From positions 10,826,279 to 10,890,278 of the forward strand of contig OZ020622.1 of the NCBI GenBank assembly GCA_963971575.1: a stretch of DNA of 64,000 bases. The letters are read 5' to 3'. The position numbers and the translations under genes were made by a program. Within the stretch, counting starts at the first letter, position 1, and every line of letters begins with the position of its first letter. The notes under the pieces are model-generated. The model searched no databases. It was given only the letters and a program-made list of their open reading frames with translations, and was not told where the DNA came from. Positions 34,086 to 46,079 of this stretch are shown in pieces. This DNA comes from Liopterus haemorrhoidalis (lineage: Eukaryota; Arthropoda; Insecta; Coleoptera; Dytiscidae).

Positions 34086-35039
34086 TAATGTATGCACGCT
34101 ATGAACGTTGAAAATTAACTAACAAACAAGTATAACAACCCCTAAAATTTAAAAACAGTAGGATTATAAATTTGGAAAATATCCTTAATGGTTTTTAAGT
34201 TCAATTGAACTAGTGTTACATCTATTCTATTTAAATTTAAAATCCCCTTAATACCTCTTATATTCTTTTTACAGCAACGAGTTTTAAGATTATTGCCATA
34301 AACCCATTACTACATTGTTAAGCTTCTTAACAAGAGTTGCCATATTATTTTGGAAATACTATAATAGTTCAATTCCATCTCGCTATTATTATCATATTTT
34401 CCGATTTCCCTACCATGTTTCGTGAATGCGTTCGATTAGATCTAACCTTAGTTTTCTTAGAATTTCTTTTTAGAATCTTCAGAACTACAAGAATATCTTT
34501 AATATGGATCATTCGAAATCGTCCTACAAGTCGCTGTGTGGCCTTCTGGTCATACGTTTGTCATCACTGCCCTAGTTATTTCTAGTTATTAGTTTTGAAG
34601 TCAAATTTTTTCTGTCAGCAAACTGTCATATCAATGCCATATCAACAGATTTTTCCTAAGTGCAAATGGTTGTAACTGAAATGAACGGCAACGACTCTTT
34701 GTATGATGTATTTTCACGTTTCCAGTTGTAAAAAATCTATAGACATAAACTTTGTAGTTGCAGTAATAACTCACGTGTCCAAATGTAGTTCACGTGAACA
34801 TAACTGATCTTTCCTTGTCTTTAAAACAATACATATCAATAACACAAGAACAAAATAAGATGTTATTTTTGTATCAAAGTATCAGATGTCAATGTCAAGA
34901 ACAAATCCAAAATAAGATTATTAATATTTTCACGAGTAAGATGACAGTGATATTAATTTCCCTTGCGGCTTTTAGAATATTAACAATTACAAAGAAATGA
35001 ATAATACAATAATATACAATACAATAGATATTTTACAAT
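34086..35039. other. no gene seen
   Basis: AT-rich; short unconserved frames. Confidence 0.55.
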
Positions 35040-35395
35040 ATTTTTTATTTCATTTTTTTGTTCTTCCAGTGTCCTTCACTTTCTTCTTATTCTTCTTCCG
35101 GCTTTCCTCTCCTATCTCCTTCCTTCTTGCTTCCAGTTCTCTCGCCCATCTTTCTCCCTTGCCTTTCTCACTCATCAGTTCCTTTATCTCTTTCTCCCAA
35201 ACTGTCATCTCTCTGCATCTCTTCGCTAAATGCTCCAAGGTCCTCCTCTTCTTCCTTGCACATTCTAGAGTCTGTCCTCTGGCTTTGCCCAGTATTTGTT
35301 GTTCCTCTCTTCGTTGCGACACATTAACTTCACTATCCTCTTGATTCTACCCCCTGATCTTCATCTTTTACCCTTCAAGTATCCGGTATTCCGAT
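35040..35395 (-). pseudogene. non-LTR retrotransposon C-terminal fragment
   Basis: Minus-strand frames include a cysteine/histidine block ending TLEHLAKRCREMTVWEKE, followed by KGKGERWARELEARRKEIGE. It is the same family as 8047-8370, sharing HLAKRCREMTVW. Its 5' part is out of frame. No RT domain. Confidence 0.75.
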
Positions 35396-35847
35396 CACTC
35401 TTATTTCTTTATATCTTTATAATGATATTAAATAAAATAATATAAATGTAATCCGCTGATTTCTGAAAAAAAAACCTACTTTAACATGTAATTATCATCA
35501 GATCTTCTATCCTTGATGGATAATTGTGTCCTTAATTGGAAATATTGGGAATGTTGGAATCGCTAGCAGGCACTTTGTACAACCTAAGACTAAATAAAAG
35601 CAAAATAAAAGTGATGGTAGTGAGTAGACAAAATACGCGAGCTGAATTGACTATAGGAGGAGTGCCATTAGAGAATATTGACGAGTTTGTGTATCTTGGA
35701 AGCAAAATCACATCCGATGGACGAAGCAAGAAGGTTCTTGTCAGTCGCATCCGTCAGGCTAGATTTCAACAAAAACAAGATACTCTTTATCTCCAATAAT
35801 ATCAACTTGGAGCTTGGAAAGCAACTGGTTAAAACATTCGCTTAGAG

Positions 35848-36735
35848 CAGGGGTCGGGGAACAGGGGTAAATTACCCCAAACGGGGTAAAAACGAAATTC
35901 TTGAAGGTATAATTACAAGGGAAGAAAATCACGATAATATCTGCCAGTAAAAAAATGAGAGCGTTTGGTTCGAAGATTTCCTACTGGAAACAAAAAGCTA
36001 ATCAAAACAAGATAGCTGCTTTTCAAAAATTAGCTGTGTTTTTAGAAGATTCGAATGATACTTGTTTTGAGGACATCAAGGTCATAATCAACAAACATCT
36101 TGGCAACCTAAAAGACCGTTTCGCTTAATATTTTCCAAAACTTGATTTAAATACAGTGAGTTGGGTTATAGATCCTTTTAAATGCCATATGTCTGACGTG
36201 ACAGAATAGCCACAAGCTTTGTCTGAGTCATTTTTGGTACTGAGATCAAATAATGAAGCACGTATAGAATTTGAAAACAAAACCGATCTGTCACATTTTT
36301 TGATGTCAAGGGCTGTAGGTAAAGTTTTTTAAAATTGTTCATGGGGCAGCAATTAAAAAGTTTTTGCCATTTGCAACAACTTATCTCTGTGAAGAAGGAT
36401 TTTCCATTCTTACGAACATTAAAACGAAACAAAGAAATCGACTGGACCTCAAGGACTATATCCAAATCGCACTGACATCAAAAAGTCCCGATTTTGATGT
36501 TATTATATCAAAAATTAAACATCATTTCTCCAAAAAAGTATTTTTTGTTATAAAAAATATATAATTTTATAGCATTATTTTATATATTTTATGTTAATTA
36601 ATATGTAAATTGTAAAGAATTCAATAAATCCTTCAATGTAAATAATCAATGATTTTTTTTAACAAACCAATGGGGTAACGTCGGTTTAAAGAAATATATT
36701 TTTGGGTAATGGGTAAAAATGTTCCCCGACCCCTG
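35848..36735 (+). mobile_element. hAT element, internally deleted, perfect 8-bp duplication
   Basis: An 888-bp element with perfect 16-base ends CAGGGGTCGGGGAACA, flanked by GCTTAGAG (35840-35847 and 36736-36743). It contains remains of a hAT transposase gene but lacks the BED finger and catalytic core, so it depended on a relative for movement. Confidence 0.93.
35955..36562 (+). pseudogene. hAT transposase C-terminal remnant (ZBED5/SCAND3-like)
   Basis: Frames inside the element encode KQNKIAAFQKLAVFLEDSN-like residues, then FPKLDLNTVSWVIDPFKCH. After frame changes they read FLPFATTYLCEEGFS and TKQRNRLDLKDYIQIALTS. These belong to the C-terminal half, including the dimerisation region, of hAT transposases related to the domesticated ZBED5, SCAND3 and GTF2IRD2 family. 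Several stops and frameshifts separate them. Non-functional. Confidence 0.75.
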
Positions 36736-37155
36736 GCTTAGAGTGTAATGCTTTACCTGTAAGACCTGGACACTCGGGGCAACGGAAATAAAGAAAGTGG
36801 AGTCGTGGTGTTACCGAAGAATGCTCAAGATCCCCTGGGTGGACAGAGTCACAAATGAAGAGTTGCTTCGGAGGATTGGAGAGAGAGACCGTGTCTGATG
36901 AATGCTCTAAGTAAAAGAAGAAATTCTGGGATCGGACACATTATCAGACACACAGGACTAGTTGATACCTTACTGGAGGGCGCAGTAGATGGAACAATCT
37001 GCAGGGGTAGACCCAGACTGGACTACATTGGACAGCTGAGGGAGGAGTTAGTCTGCCTCTCTTACGTCCAACTTAAAAGACAAGCCCAGAATCGCGACGC
37101 GATTTTAGCCGCAGAAGAAGAAGAATCCAAATTCCTGCAATCAAAATTTTAATCA

Positions 37156-37754
37156 ATAATCAACTCGAATGGCATTGGCCAAAAAGAGACAGATAAAATT
37201 AGTATATTCTCAGAACATTATTATCAATTGACAACTTTATTTAAATAAAGATAAATTGTCCTTAACCACTCTACAAATTGCAGTTCTTTGTTTTATTATC
37301 GTTTAACTTTAATCAGTTGAGAAACAGAATAAAAACGATGCAGATTTGTCTTAATGTTTTACTTGTCGGAAACACAGATAACTAAGATGGAAAGCCAGAA
37401 TCTTAGAGAATGCAATAATATATTGCTAAAGAAAAAAGGAATGTTGCAAGCTGAAGTAGGTCAATCTCTTATAGTTTTAGGAATTTTGGTATAAGAACGT
37501 AAATTTCATAAGTATGTTATTTGACAGGTAATTTTCAGTGGTGAAATATATCAATATGACGTCCCTATAGTGTTTATTTACGTTTATAATTTAAAACGTT
37601 GTCGTCCACTAATTAAGGTCAAACAAAAATGAATTAAATATCCATCTATTATTTTGCCTATATTTCCCGTGTAAACGTATCCATCAGATGATTCACTCAA
37701 TTAGTGGAGTAATTTTATTTCGGGTATAATTGTTGTTTTTTCATTTACCAAAAC
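37156..37754. other. no gene seen
   Basis: AT-rich; nothing recognised. Confidence 0.55.
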
Positions 37755-37764
37755 AATTGAATCC

Positions 37765-38480
37765 AAAAAATCAGCTGTAGCCACCACAGGACCGACTGCC
37801 ATCATAAAGTACTTGTATAAAATACATTCTAGCAACAGAGTAGAAATAACTTGGCCTAATATTTTCTAAAGCGTGTTCTACATTATACTTTATTCATCAA
37901 TTTTCTAAACTTTTTTCTTTGAACTAGAAGTTGTCAAAGTTTGAATACAATTTATTTTTCAATTTTTTGGTAGAGAATGAAATTCTTACACGTGTTTCAG
38001 TTCATTTAAAGTACCAACATAAAAATATAATTCATATCTTGTCAAGTGTTTATAACCTAGCTATTAGATTTGTAAAATTACTGATTTACGTACAAAACAC
38101 AATTTATATATTCGCTTATTCAAACCAATGATCAACAAAACACTATTAAACACGTGGTAATACAAAATATTTACAAGCGTAATTTTAATGTTGGTACTAT
38201 TGTTAAAAGTGTCTACTGCGCATGCACCGAGTTCCAAGTTGGATGTGTTTTCAAGAAAAGTTTGATCAAATCTAGTTTTGAATAAAGTTGACCTTGACTA
38301 CATACAGTGTTCTACACTGTACAATTTCACTGATTTATTTCTAGTACAAGTTCTAGTACAAGAAATAAGTATGAAAATTTGATGAGAATTGTATAATCTA
38401 GAACACGCTTAACAGAGATATTATTTATCATGACCATTAAAACGTTACATGTAAGTATGAAAAAATTGAGACAGGCTGGG
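37765..38480 (+). repeat. dispersed repeat, interrupted copy
   Basis: Same repeat as 27880-28060 but split between TTTTCTA and ACAGAGATATTATTT by the 541-bp element below. Confidence 0.8.
37869..38409. mobile_element. 541-bp TA-flanked TIR element
   Basis: Ends AAGCGTGTTCTACATTATAC and, inverted, AGCGTGTTCTAGATTATAC, with imperfect inverted repeats of about 50 bases. Flanked by TA at 37867-37868 and 38410-38411. The empty site is preserved near 27991. No transposase frame. The TA target suggests the Tc1/mariner superfamily. Confidence 0.85.
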
Positions 38481-39045
38481 CGGGGTTATGCAATTTTCAA
38501 AATCTTAAGGAACCATACTTTATATATATATACATATAAAAAAAAAGAAAAAATACTGAACATATTTAGAAACCTAAATAATGGTATTAGCCATTCGAAT
38601 TAAAATTAACAAAAAAAATATTTTAACATAAAATTAATTTTGGCATCCCAAATAATCATCATTCACTTACTAAAACCTGCGAAACCCTGAAATGTGTGAA
38701 AATTCACACTACACATCAATTTTTTAATTTTCAATTTTTGGTACTTTTCGACAATTTTATTTGATGGCCTATTAATAAAGTTGTGTGCTAGCCACTAAAT
38801 TTTCAATTTTTTTCTAAACTATTTAAAGTCTGAGGATTTCAAAAATTCAAACCGCAGGTCTCTATCTCTTACCGTTTTTTAATTTAGCGCTTTAAAATTT
38901 TAATAACATATTTCATAACACATAATCTGTGGAAGCCAGTCATTGGTTTTTACTGTTGGCTTTCCTTAATGTAAAAAAAAAAATAAAAAAAAAAAATAAA
39001 TAAAAATAAAATATTTGAATTAATTGTTTGGGACTTTAAAAATAA
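38481..39045. other. no gene; fragments of repeats
   Basis: 38540-38640 matches 14255-14355. 38825-38865 matches one unit of the 28330-29000 array. The remainder is AT-rich. Confidence 0.55.
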
Positions 39046-40460
39046 ATAGGTCGTAAAATTAGGTTCCAAACTTGTTGCAAATTGGTTTGTAATGTTTTCT
39101 ACAATAATTTCAAAACTGTATTACTGTGATAAATCATATTTTGAATGTTATCTTCTCAAATATTTTTAATATCAGCCCTGCCTACGAAATCCTGTAAACT
39201 ATGAAAATTCACAGTTTATATATTTTTTCAGATAAACAGGTTTCGTTGCATAAATGTTTACGTAATTTCTGCTAATGATATAAAAATAAAATTTCCTTAT
39301 CAACTTATTTAAGAGGATTAATTATTTTTTTAATCCCATACTAATTCATTTGTGGTTAACAAAACATCGAGATAACATTAAAATGTCTTTCTTATAAATT
39401 CTAAGTTATTTTTTATACATATTTTAACATTGAATATATTGGGTCTCGTGAAAGTGTAGTTATTTTTGGAAATTTGGATATTAAATCAAAAACTATATCT
39501 CAAAAATGGTAAGAAATAGGGACCTAAGGTTTAAATCTTTAAAAAATTTAGTTTTACGATGTTTTTTCTGTAATATTTGGTCCGTTATGACCTAAAACTA
39601 ATTGGTAAAATTTAGATTTTATTTTGTAAATTCCAAAAAGTCAAATCTCAAAAATGGTAAGAGGTAAAGACTTGAGGTTTGTATTTTTGGAATTCTTACA
39701 CCTTGTTTTGTCTAGAATAAATTAATGTTTGGTCCGTAATGATCTAAAACTATTGAAAATTTTGATTTTTTTGTAATTTTAAAAATTCGTATCTCAAAAA
39801 AGGTAAGACATAGAGATTTGAGGTTTGAATTTTTGGAATTCTCACACGTTTTGTCTAGAAAAAATTAATGTTTTGTCCATAATGACATAAAACAATTGAA
39901 AATTTTGATTTTTTTGTAATTTAAAAAATTCATATCTCAAAAAAGGTAAGAAATAGAGACTTGAGGTTTGAATTTTTGGAATTCTCACACCTTGTTTTGT
40001 CTACAAAAATATAATGTTTGGTCCGTAATGACCTAAAACTATTAGGGAAATTTTTGAAACTTTTTATAATTTTAAAAATTCATATCTCAAAAAAGGTAAG
40101 AAATAGAGACTTGAGGTTTGAATTTTTGGAATTCTCACACCTTGTTTTGTCTAGAGAAATATAATGTTTGGTCCGTAATGACCTAAAACTATTAGGTAAA
40201 ATTTTGATTTTTTTTTAATTTAAAAAAATCATATCTCATAAAAGGTAAGAAATAGAGACTTGAGGTTTGAATTTTTGGAATTCTCACACCTTGTTTTGTC
40301 TAGAAAAATATAATGTTTGGTCCGTAATGACGTAAAACTATTAGGGAAAATTTTGAGTTTTTTTTTTAATTTAAAAAATTTTATATCTCATAAAAGGTAT
40401 GAAATAGAGAATTGAGGTTTGAATTTTTGGAATTCTCACACCTTGTTTCGTCTGGAACGA
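39046..40460. repeat. 148-bp tandem array A with shared leader
   Basis: A ~430-bp leader (39046-39480) is followed by about seven units of roughly 148 bases. Each unit holds ATGGTAAG or AAGGTAAG, GAGACTTGAGGTTTGAAT, TCTCACACCTTGTTTTGTC and TTTGGTCCGTAATGACC. The last of these recurs near 39579, 39731, 39873, 40020, 40170 and 40319. The leader and units match array B at 50161-51745. AT-rich and non-coding. Confidence 0.9.
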
Positions 40461-41189
40461 GGTGACAAGGTGTGAAAGAATTGCTGTAGTTGTAGTTATA
40501 ATTTTGTTCTTAAAATTTAGTAAGAAATCACGATCTCGGTGATGTCGGGTTCGTAAAAAGTCACTTAATGCATTTATTCCATCGTAGTTGGTTTGAAAAA
40601 ACATAGATGTCACCAAAATTGTTACGCATTAATATTCATGGCTGTGAATGCTGTCATTAAACGATAAAACTGTCTATTAAATTCGTCCACAATGAACAGT
40701 GTAAAGTCAATCAATTTAAGAGCTGTAAACACAGCTTAAGTGTTTCAAAATAAATCAAATTTCTCTCAGGATAACGATTCCAGAAGTTGTTCAGCAAAAA
40801 ATAATTGTTATTTGGTACTAGAGTGCTAAGTAGAGCAAAAAAACAGTCGATTCCAATTTAATATATCTTCGCAGTTCCTGTTGTCCTCTACAAAGCCGCA
40901 ATATCGGTTTTATTACTTTTTCAGGAAGTAACTTGCCGTCAACTGCTTTTTCTAGGATTTAAACTTTTTGTGACCATATTTTTAATTTCCGCTTAAACGG
41001 GATATTAATGGATAAAATGAAACTGAAGAATGATTTATAACACTGTAAAATTAATTGATAAATTGTGATTTGAATTATTTGACCATTATTTACTGTTTTT
41101 AGAATTGGCTTTGATTTATTTGATATTTTTTAAAATTGTTTATTTCAGGATATTCGAAACGTTTCAGCGAAACTAATTGGAAATTTTAT
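40461..41189. other. no gene seen
   Basis: AT-rich; nothing recognised. Confidence 0.55.
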
Positions 41190-41335
41190 AAGTTGTCATG
41201 AACAGTGGCGTACACAAGGGTGGGGGGGTCCAATGGGTCTGGATCCCCCCTGTACCGTGAGAAGTGAGGACCTTTTTTTTGTTCTTTACTTGAAATTTAG
41301 AAGTGAAGACCTTTTTTTTGCTCTTCACTTAAAAT
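41190..41335. repeat. minisatellite-bearing repeat fragment
   Basis: Two units of GTGAGGACCTTTTTTTTG..TTCACTT are preceded by a GGGGGGGTCCAATGGG block. Related to 25145-25456. Confidence 0.6.
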
Positions 41336-41653
41336 AGGGGATACGCATAAAATTTGTATTTCCTTAAAACTACATTATTTTTATATGTTAATGTTAGTTA
41401 TGTCACCTAACAAAACAAAAATCACATTTTAATTAATATTATAGCCAAATTTTTTAATTAAAATATTGTAAATTTGAAATAAGCCGACCACGGCGCGAAG
41501 GTTGCCGAGTAAAAACGACTGAGTATGACGTCAAACGATAGGGGTTTCACGTCACAGATACAGCTACAACATAATCTTTACACGTGTGTATATTGTATTG
41601 TTCGAGAGTTTTGTATTTGTTTTTAAACAATTTTTCACGCATTTATTATTAAA

Positions 41654-41784
41654 ATGGCAGATAAAGATTTTGTTAGGGCTCAGAGTGATAATTTACCCAA
41701 CATTGATGCTTTTATGTTCATGGAATATATGAAAAATAATGAATGCTACAGTTCTGAAGAAATACGTGGTGTCAAAGCAGACCT
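41654..41784 (+). CDS. candidate first exon, YqaJ/SWIM-type arthropod protein
   Basis: ATG at 41654 opens 43 codons (MADKDFVRAQSDNLPNIDAF, then MFMEYMKNNECYSSEEIRG) and runs into a good splice donor, CT|GTAAGT, at 41785. From memory, the SDNLP...F...Y...N......EIRG.KA pattern resembles the start of multicopy arthropod proteins with a SWIM zinc finger and a YqaJ-type nuclease domain, which behave like mobile-element genes. No second exon was recognised downstream, so this may be a remnant. GC-richer flanks with TGACGTCA motifs sit on both sides (about 41533 and 42137). Confidence 0.4.
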
Positions 41785-43354
41785 GTAAGTAATTTTTATT
41801 TTATATTCTATAACTTTATGTAAACAAACGCTGCAACTCTGTAAAATGTAAATATTTATGTAATTTAGATGTCAGAATTTTACTACATTGTTTACATGAA
41901 GTTACAAAACGTTAGAGGCATAATTGAAATACTGCAATATAGGTTATATATTTTAATATAAAATTTAATTTAATTGTTTTTATAGAATTAAACTTTATTT
42001 TAATTTAAATCACTCTAACTTTACATAACCTATAAAAGTTATACAAACAAATAAGTTCACAACGGACTATGTACAGTGCACAGAACACATTACGCTGGGT
42101 AAGCTAGTAGTGTCATGCGTCAGTTAGAAGGGGTATGACGTCACACGTCGTTTTCGCGCGCTACATACATTTATGATTTTTTTAAGCCTTCAAATTAAAA
42201 AAAAAAAAAATTAAAAACTGTTTTTTATGTTTATATGCAACAAGAGGAATATAATAATTTTTTTTTTAAAAATCATGCCTATCCCCTATTTAGAAGGGAG
42301 GATTCAGAACAAAGCGGAGCAGATAACCACTGACTGGTTCCCCCTCTCTAACACACCGACCATCAACCCCCCCCCCATTCCAAATATCCAGCTCGGAACT
42401 GCTTGCTGAGTACACTAGCAAAATTACCGTTTATATTTGAATTACCCTCGAAATCCAAGTACTTTAGGCGCTTTCCAGGTTGCTGTAAAAGAACTTCACA
42501 CTCTCAACTACACCAGAATTTTCTTCCCCCGTCCCCTGAAGTACCTACCATTATTCTAGAACTTGAAGTTCCTTTGTAGAGGGGGTAAACAGCTGATGCA
42601 ATTCAAACTTGTTAAAGATTTATCTCGCATTTATAACTGTGTATTTTTTTAATATAAAATAAAATCCATTTATCTTATCATAAATATGTAAAATTTAAAA
42701 TAATTTGTACATTTAGGATAGTTTTCCTTTGAAATTTGTTAATTCGTTACAGTGACTGTATAAAGACAGTGTGGCCATATGAACTGTAGCCGCCATGTTT
42801 ATTCCAGATTTGTATTGGGTTATATGGAATAAATCTTAATATATACTAATATATTATAATATTTCTTAAATTTTTAATAGTTTTACGTATTTATGTTTAT
42901 ATATATATGTGAATATCAATTTGTTGTTAAGAAAAAACATGTATATGATTCAACATTTATTAAGATAAATATTAAAATTGCCTACCGATGAAGGTATTTT
43001 TTTGAAATGTTTAAAACATAAAAAGAAAACAAATGAAAAAAATTCTTAAAAAAGGACATGAAAGGAAATAAAAGAGATATGTTTTTATTATTTTATAATT
43101 TTATTTGAGGACCTATAAAAACTAAAACATTTTTTTTATAAAAACGGGAGTTACATTTTAATTTGAATCTTTTAAATTTAAGAAAACAATTTCAAACAGG
43201 ACATTAGAATTAGAATAAAAAGATAGGGAAAAAATGATAAGGTTCTATAAAAATTAGAGAACCCAACATTTCTCTAATTTTTAGGAAAGCGCATGTTTAT
43301 ATAAAAAAAATAGGATATTTTCATATTAAAAAAGAATAAGCAGAACATTTTATA
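41785..43354. other. no further exon seen
   Basis: AT-rich to 43354, apart from a C-rich patch at 42340-42380 and short unconserved frames. No continuation of the 41654 exon was identified. Confidence 0.5.
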
Positions 43355-43356
43355 TA

Positions 43357-43564
43357 CCCTGAGTTCAAAAAGAAATTACATAAGAGTTGGCTATGGAAAA
43401 ATAAAATAATGTATACTACAAGCTTTATGTAACAATAAATAACTTGACAACAAGAGTGATTTAATTAATTCAGACAGTAAATGAATTCTAAAGCTTTCTG
43501 TTATTTTTACATTATTTTTATTTTCCATAGCCAACCTTTATGCAATTTCTTTTTGAACTCATGG
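43357..43564. mobile_element. 208-bp TA-flanked hairpin MITE
   Basis: Terminal inverted repeats of about 55 bases, starting CCCTGAGTTCAAAAAGAAAT and CCATGAGTTCAAAAAGAAAT, with inner TTGGCTATGGAAAA. Flanked by TA on both sides. Non-coding. Confidence 0.85.
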
Positions 43565-43566
43565 TA

Positions 43567-44063
43567 TAAATGATATATTAATAAAGAAAACTGATGTATA
43601 TATTATCAATTATGCATTTATTCAACTAAAATTATGGTCAGATGAAAAATAAAATGAAATCAGCATGGAATAACATTAAAATTATTGAAAATAAATTCTT
43701 CTTATAATTGTGAAGCCATCCATTGATTTACTGGCATAATGTTTTTTTATTTTCATTTAGCCTTTTTTTCCCAGCAATTTTAAACTTAAACATAACAAAA
43801 CGTTTCATTATTTTTAATTTTAATTTGTGACAATTTAAAATATGTGCACAGTTTACATTATCTACATTACGCATTACTCATCACAAACACAACAATATTC
43901 ACTATTAAACGTCTAAATATACGTATATTATTTGAAAATATCACTTAAATCTGTTGAAACACAAGCTAAAGACATGTAAACCATATATAATCTGTAACAA
44001 AGTTGGAAGAAATATGGCGGACTTCAGCTCGACCAATAGAAAATGAGACCATCGTATGGCCAC
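43567..44063. other. no gene seen
   Basis: AT-rich; nothing recognised. Confidence 0.5.
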
Positions 44064-44335
44064 ACTTTATTGTCAACTGACAATAACTGAAGCGCCTCTA
44101 GTGAGATTTTGAGAAACTGACGGTTGTAGGATAGTCGAGTTTGTGACAAGCATGGGAATATGTTCTTAGAAGTGTAAAGAGAGTTAAAGACCATTTTAGA
44201 GTGTGTTCCCGTGTGTTTCAATAAATATCACATGAAGATACCATTGAACCTGTCAAAAATATCCTACCAAAGTCAGCCATGATGTGAATGCAGTAGCGCC
44301 TCTATCGGTAGTGTCAGATGCCAATACAGTCACTG
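44064..44335 (+). mobile_element. TIR repeat with GCGCCTCTA motifs, short copy
   Basis: Begins TTATTGTCAACTGACAATAA and ends in the mirror of TATTGGCATCTGACACTACC. AGCGCCTCTA occurs near each end. The same sequence lies inverted at 45171-45630 with a longer middle. No target duplication proved. Confidence 0.65.
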
Positions 44336-44577
44336 TAAATTCGTAAGATAACAGCGCCTCTTTCCACTAAATACTCAACTAAAGTGTTCCAAATGCAAAA
44401 ATTTTCAAAGTAGTTTTGAGTAAAACAGTTCGGAGTAGTTCAGAGTAGTTCACACCGATCTGGAGAGCACCTTTTGTAACAGTATTTATGGTAGAACGAG
44501 ATATATTTGACCTGCGAATTTAATCTACAAAATTTAATTTTGACCCGTCTGGAAAAAAAGGACGCCGTCGCTGATAA

Positions 44578-44617
<40 letters not shown>

Positions 44618-45037
44618 TCAAAAATTCACCTCGCGGCATTGGTAACTAAAACAATTATGAACTTAAAACAAACATTTCATATGAAACTAAAAGTAAATAT
44701 TAACAATTATTGTACATTGTAATTTTTTTTGCAATTGGGAATTTTTGTTAAAATCATTGCAGGGGAGTATGTCATTGGTCGATTTATTGACAAAACTCGG
44801 TGACAACAATGAATACACGTGCCCGTTTGAAGTATTTTACTGTAATTTGTACATAATGTGACACAATTAAATTTGTTTTAACTTCTATTGTGAAGCTTTT
44901 GTTAAAATATTCCGTATGTATTCACTGAAACTCATTTCGTTTTGACATTGGCTGACTTGTTGTGAGTACGTATAAAGTGTGGTCTACACGCTTCGGCTTG
45001 TAAGTGTTTCTAGATAAGTTGTGGAATTTTAGGAGTA
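44336..45037. other. no gene; TA microsatellite
   Basis: TA run at 44579-44614. GTTCGGAGTAGTTCAGAGTA-type short repeats near 44430. Otherwise AT-rich. Confidence 0.55.
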
Positions 45038-45170
45038 CAGGTAAACCTCGTTTTGCGCCGGTTCGTTTTACGCCGATTCACAATTTGTGGTGGTTTGTGC
45101 TGGCCGTAAGATTCCCCGGTTCGGCCGACATCAGACGACAGTAGGCGCCGCGATTCTAATAGCAGACACA

Positions 45171-45630
45171 CTTTTATTGTCATCTGACACTACCGATAGA
45201 GGCGCCACTGCATTGTACATCATGGCTGACGCAGTTAGGATATTTTTGACAGGTTCAATGGTATCTTCATGTGATATTTATTGAAATTAATTTATTATTC
45301 AATATGAGGGTTGAGTTAAATGAAATTTTCCGTTTTCTCAGTGCCCAAGTAACCTATAGGGTTATAATTGAAGGTAATAAGGCTTTTTTGCCACGTTTCG
45401 GAACACGATGAAAACTTAGGTCTCTATCACGACCTACTTTTGCATTGAAAAGATAAACACAACTATTCACGTTGCATTTAATTTTTTCTTGCAATTTTAA
45501 AGACATTTTTTAAAAACTCGCTATGAAAACAACAGTAAACAAACTCGACTATCCTCCACCTGTCAATTTCTTAAAATCTCACTAGAGGCGCTTCAGTTAT
45601 TGTCAGTTGACAATACAAGCATAAGAGTTG
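45171..45630 (-). mobile_element. TIR repeat with GCGCCTCTA motifs, long copy
   Basis: Inverted relative to 44064-44335; both outer segments match closely. The extra ~190 bases in the middle are absent from the short copy. It ends in TTGTCAGTTGACAATA. Confidence 0.65.
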
Positions 45631-45909
45631 GTGGAGGAATTAGATCGCTCTCAATCAGAAAATCCCGAAGAAGAGGAGGATGAGAAAGAAAATAATGGGA
45701 AAACCCTAAAAACGGCCGATCTAACTCGTATCCTTTCTTCTATAGAAAGGTTAACAGATGAGCTCTGTGAGATAGACGGGGATTTCAATCGAAGCGCAAA
45801 TGTTAAAAGAAGCGTCACAGCTGCCGTTCGACCTTATGCTATGATTCTGCAAGAAAGGAAGCAACAATCAAAGCAAATGAAATTGGATGCTTTTTTCAAA
45901 AAAGTGTAA
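45631..45909 (+). pseudogene. Tigger/pogo-type transposase C-terminal fragment
   Basis: An open frame without its own ATG encodes an acidic stretch (ENPEEEEDEKEN), an amphipathic region and the end QSKQMKLDAFFKKV before TAA. The (K)Q..LD.FFKK ending is common to Tigger/jerky-type transposases. The catalytic DDE domain is absent, so this is a remnant. Confidence 0.55.
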
Positions 45910-46079
45910 GAATTTAATTTCGTACCGACGAACTAGTGAATTAGTATTTATTTTAAAAAATTCATTAATTATATTAAGAGATTATTATTTATTTTGTAAA
46001 AGAATTTAAACTTTATTTATTAAATACATTTATAATTTATTTTGAATATATATAGGCTATGTATTAAATAAACATGTTA

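Larger units (their letters stand above)
35530..37155 (+). pseudogene. RTE-like retrotransposon 3' part, interrupted by a hAT
   Basis: 35536-35847 encodes LRLNKSKIKVMVVSRQNT and DEFVYLGSKITSDGR, conserved RT thumb motifs of RTE-type LINEs. After the inserted hAT the coding sequence resumes at 36744 with CKTWTLGATEIKKVESWC, WCYRRMLKIPWVDRVTNEE and GHIIRHTG, then CRGRPRLDYIGQLREE. It ends near 37152. A stop lies after ERDRV (36896). The 5' RT core and endonuclease are missing. Confidence 0.85.
45038..45910 (+). mobile_element. pogo/Tigger-like relic
   Basis: After TA (45036-45037) the sequence CAGGTAAACCTCGTTTTGCG followed by TTCGTTTTACGCCGA is typical of a Tigger terminus. A transposase C-terminus follows at 45631. 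The middle of the gene is replaced by the TIR repeat at 45171-45630, and no right TIR was identified. Confidence 0.6.
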
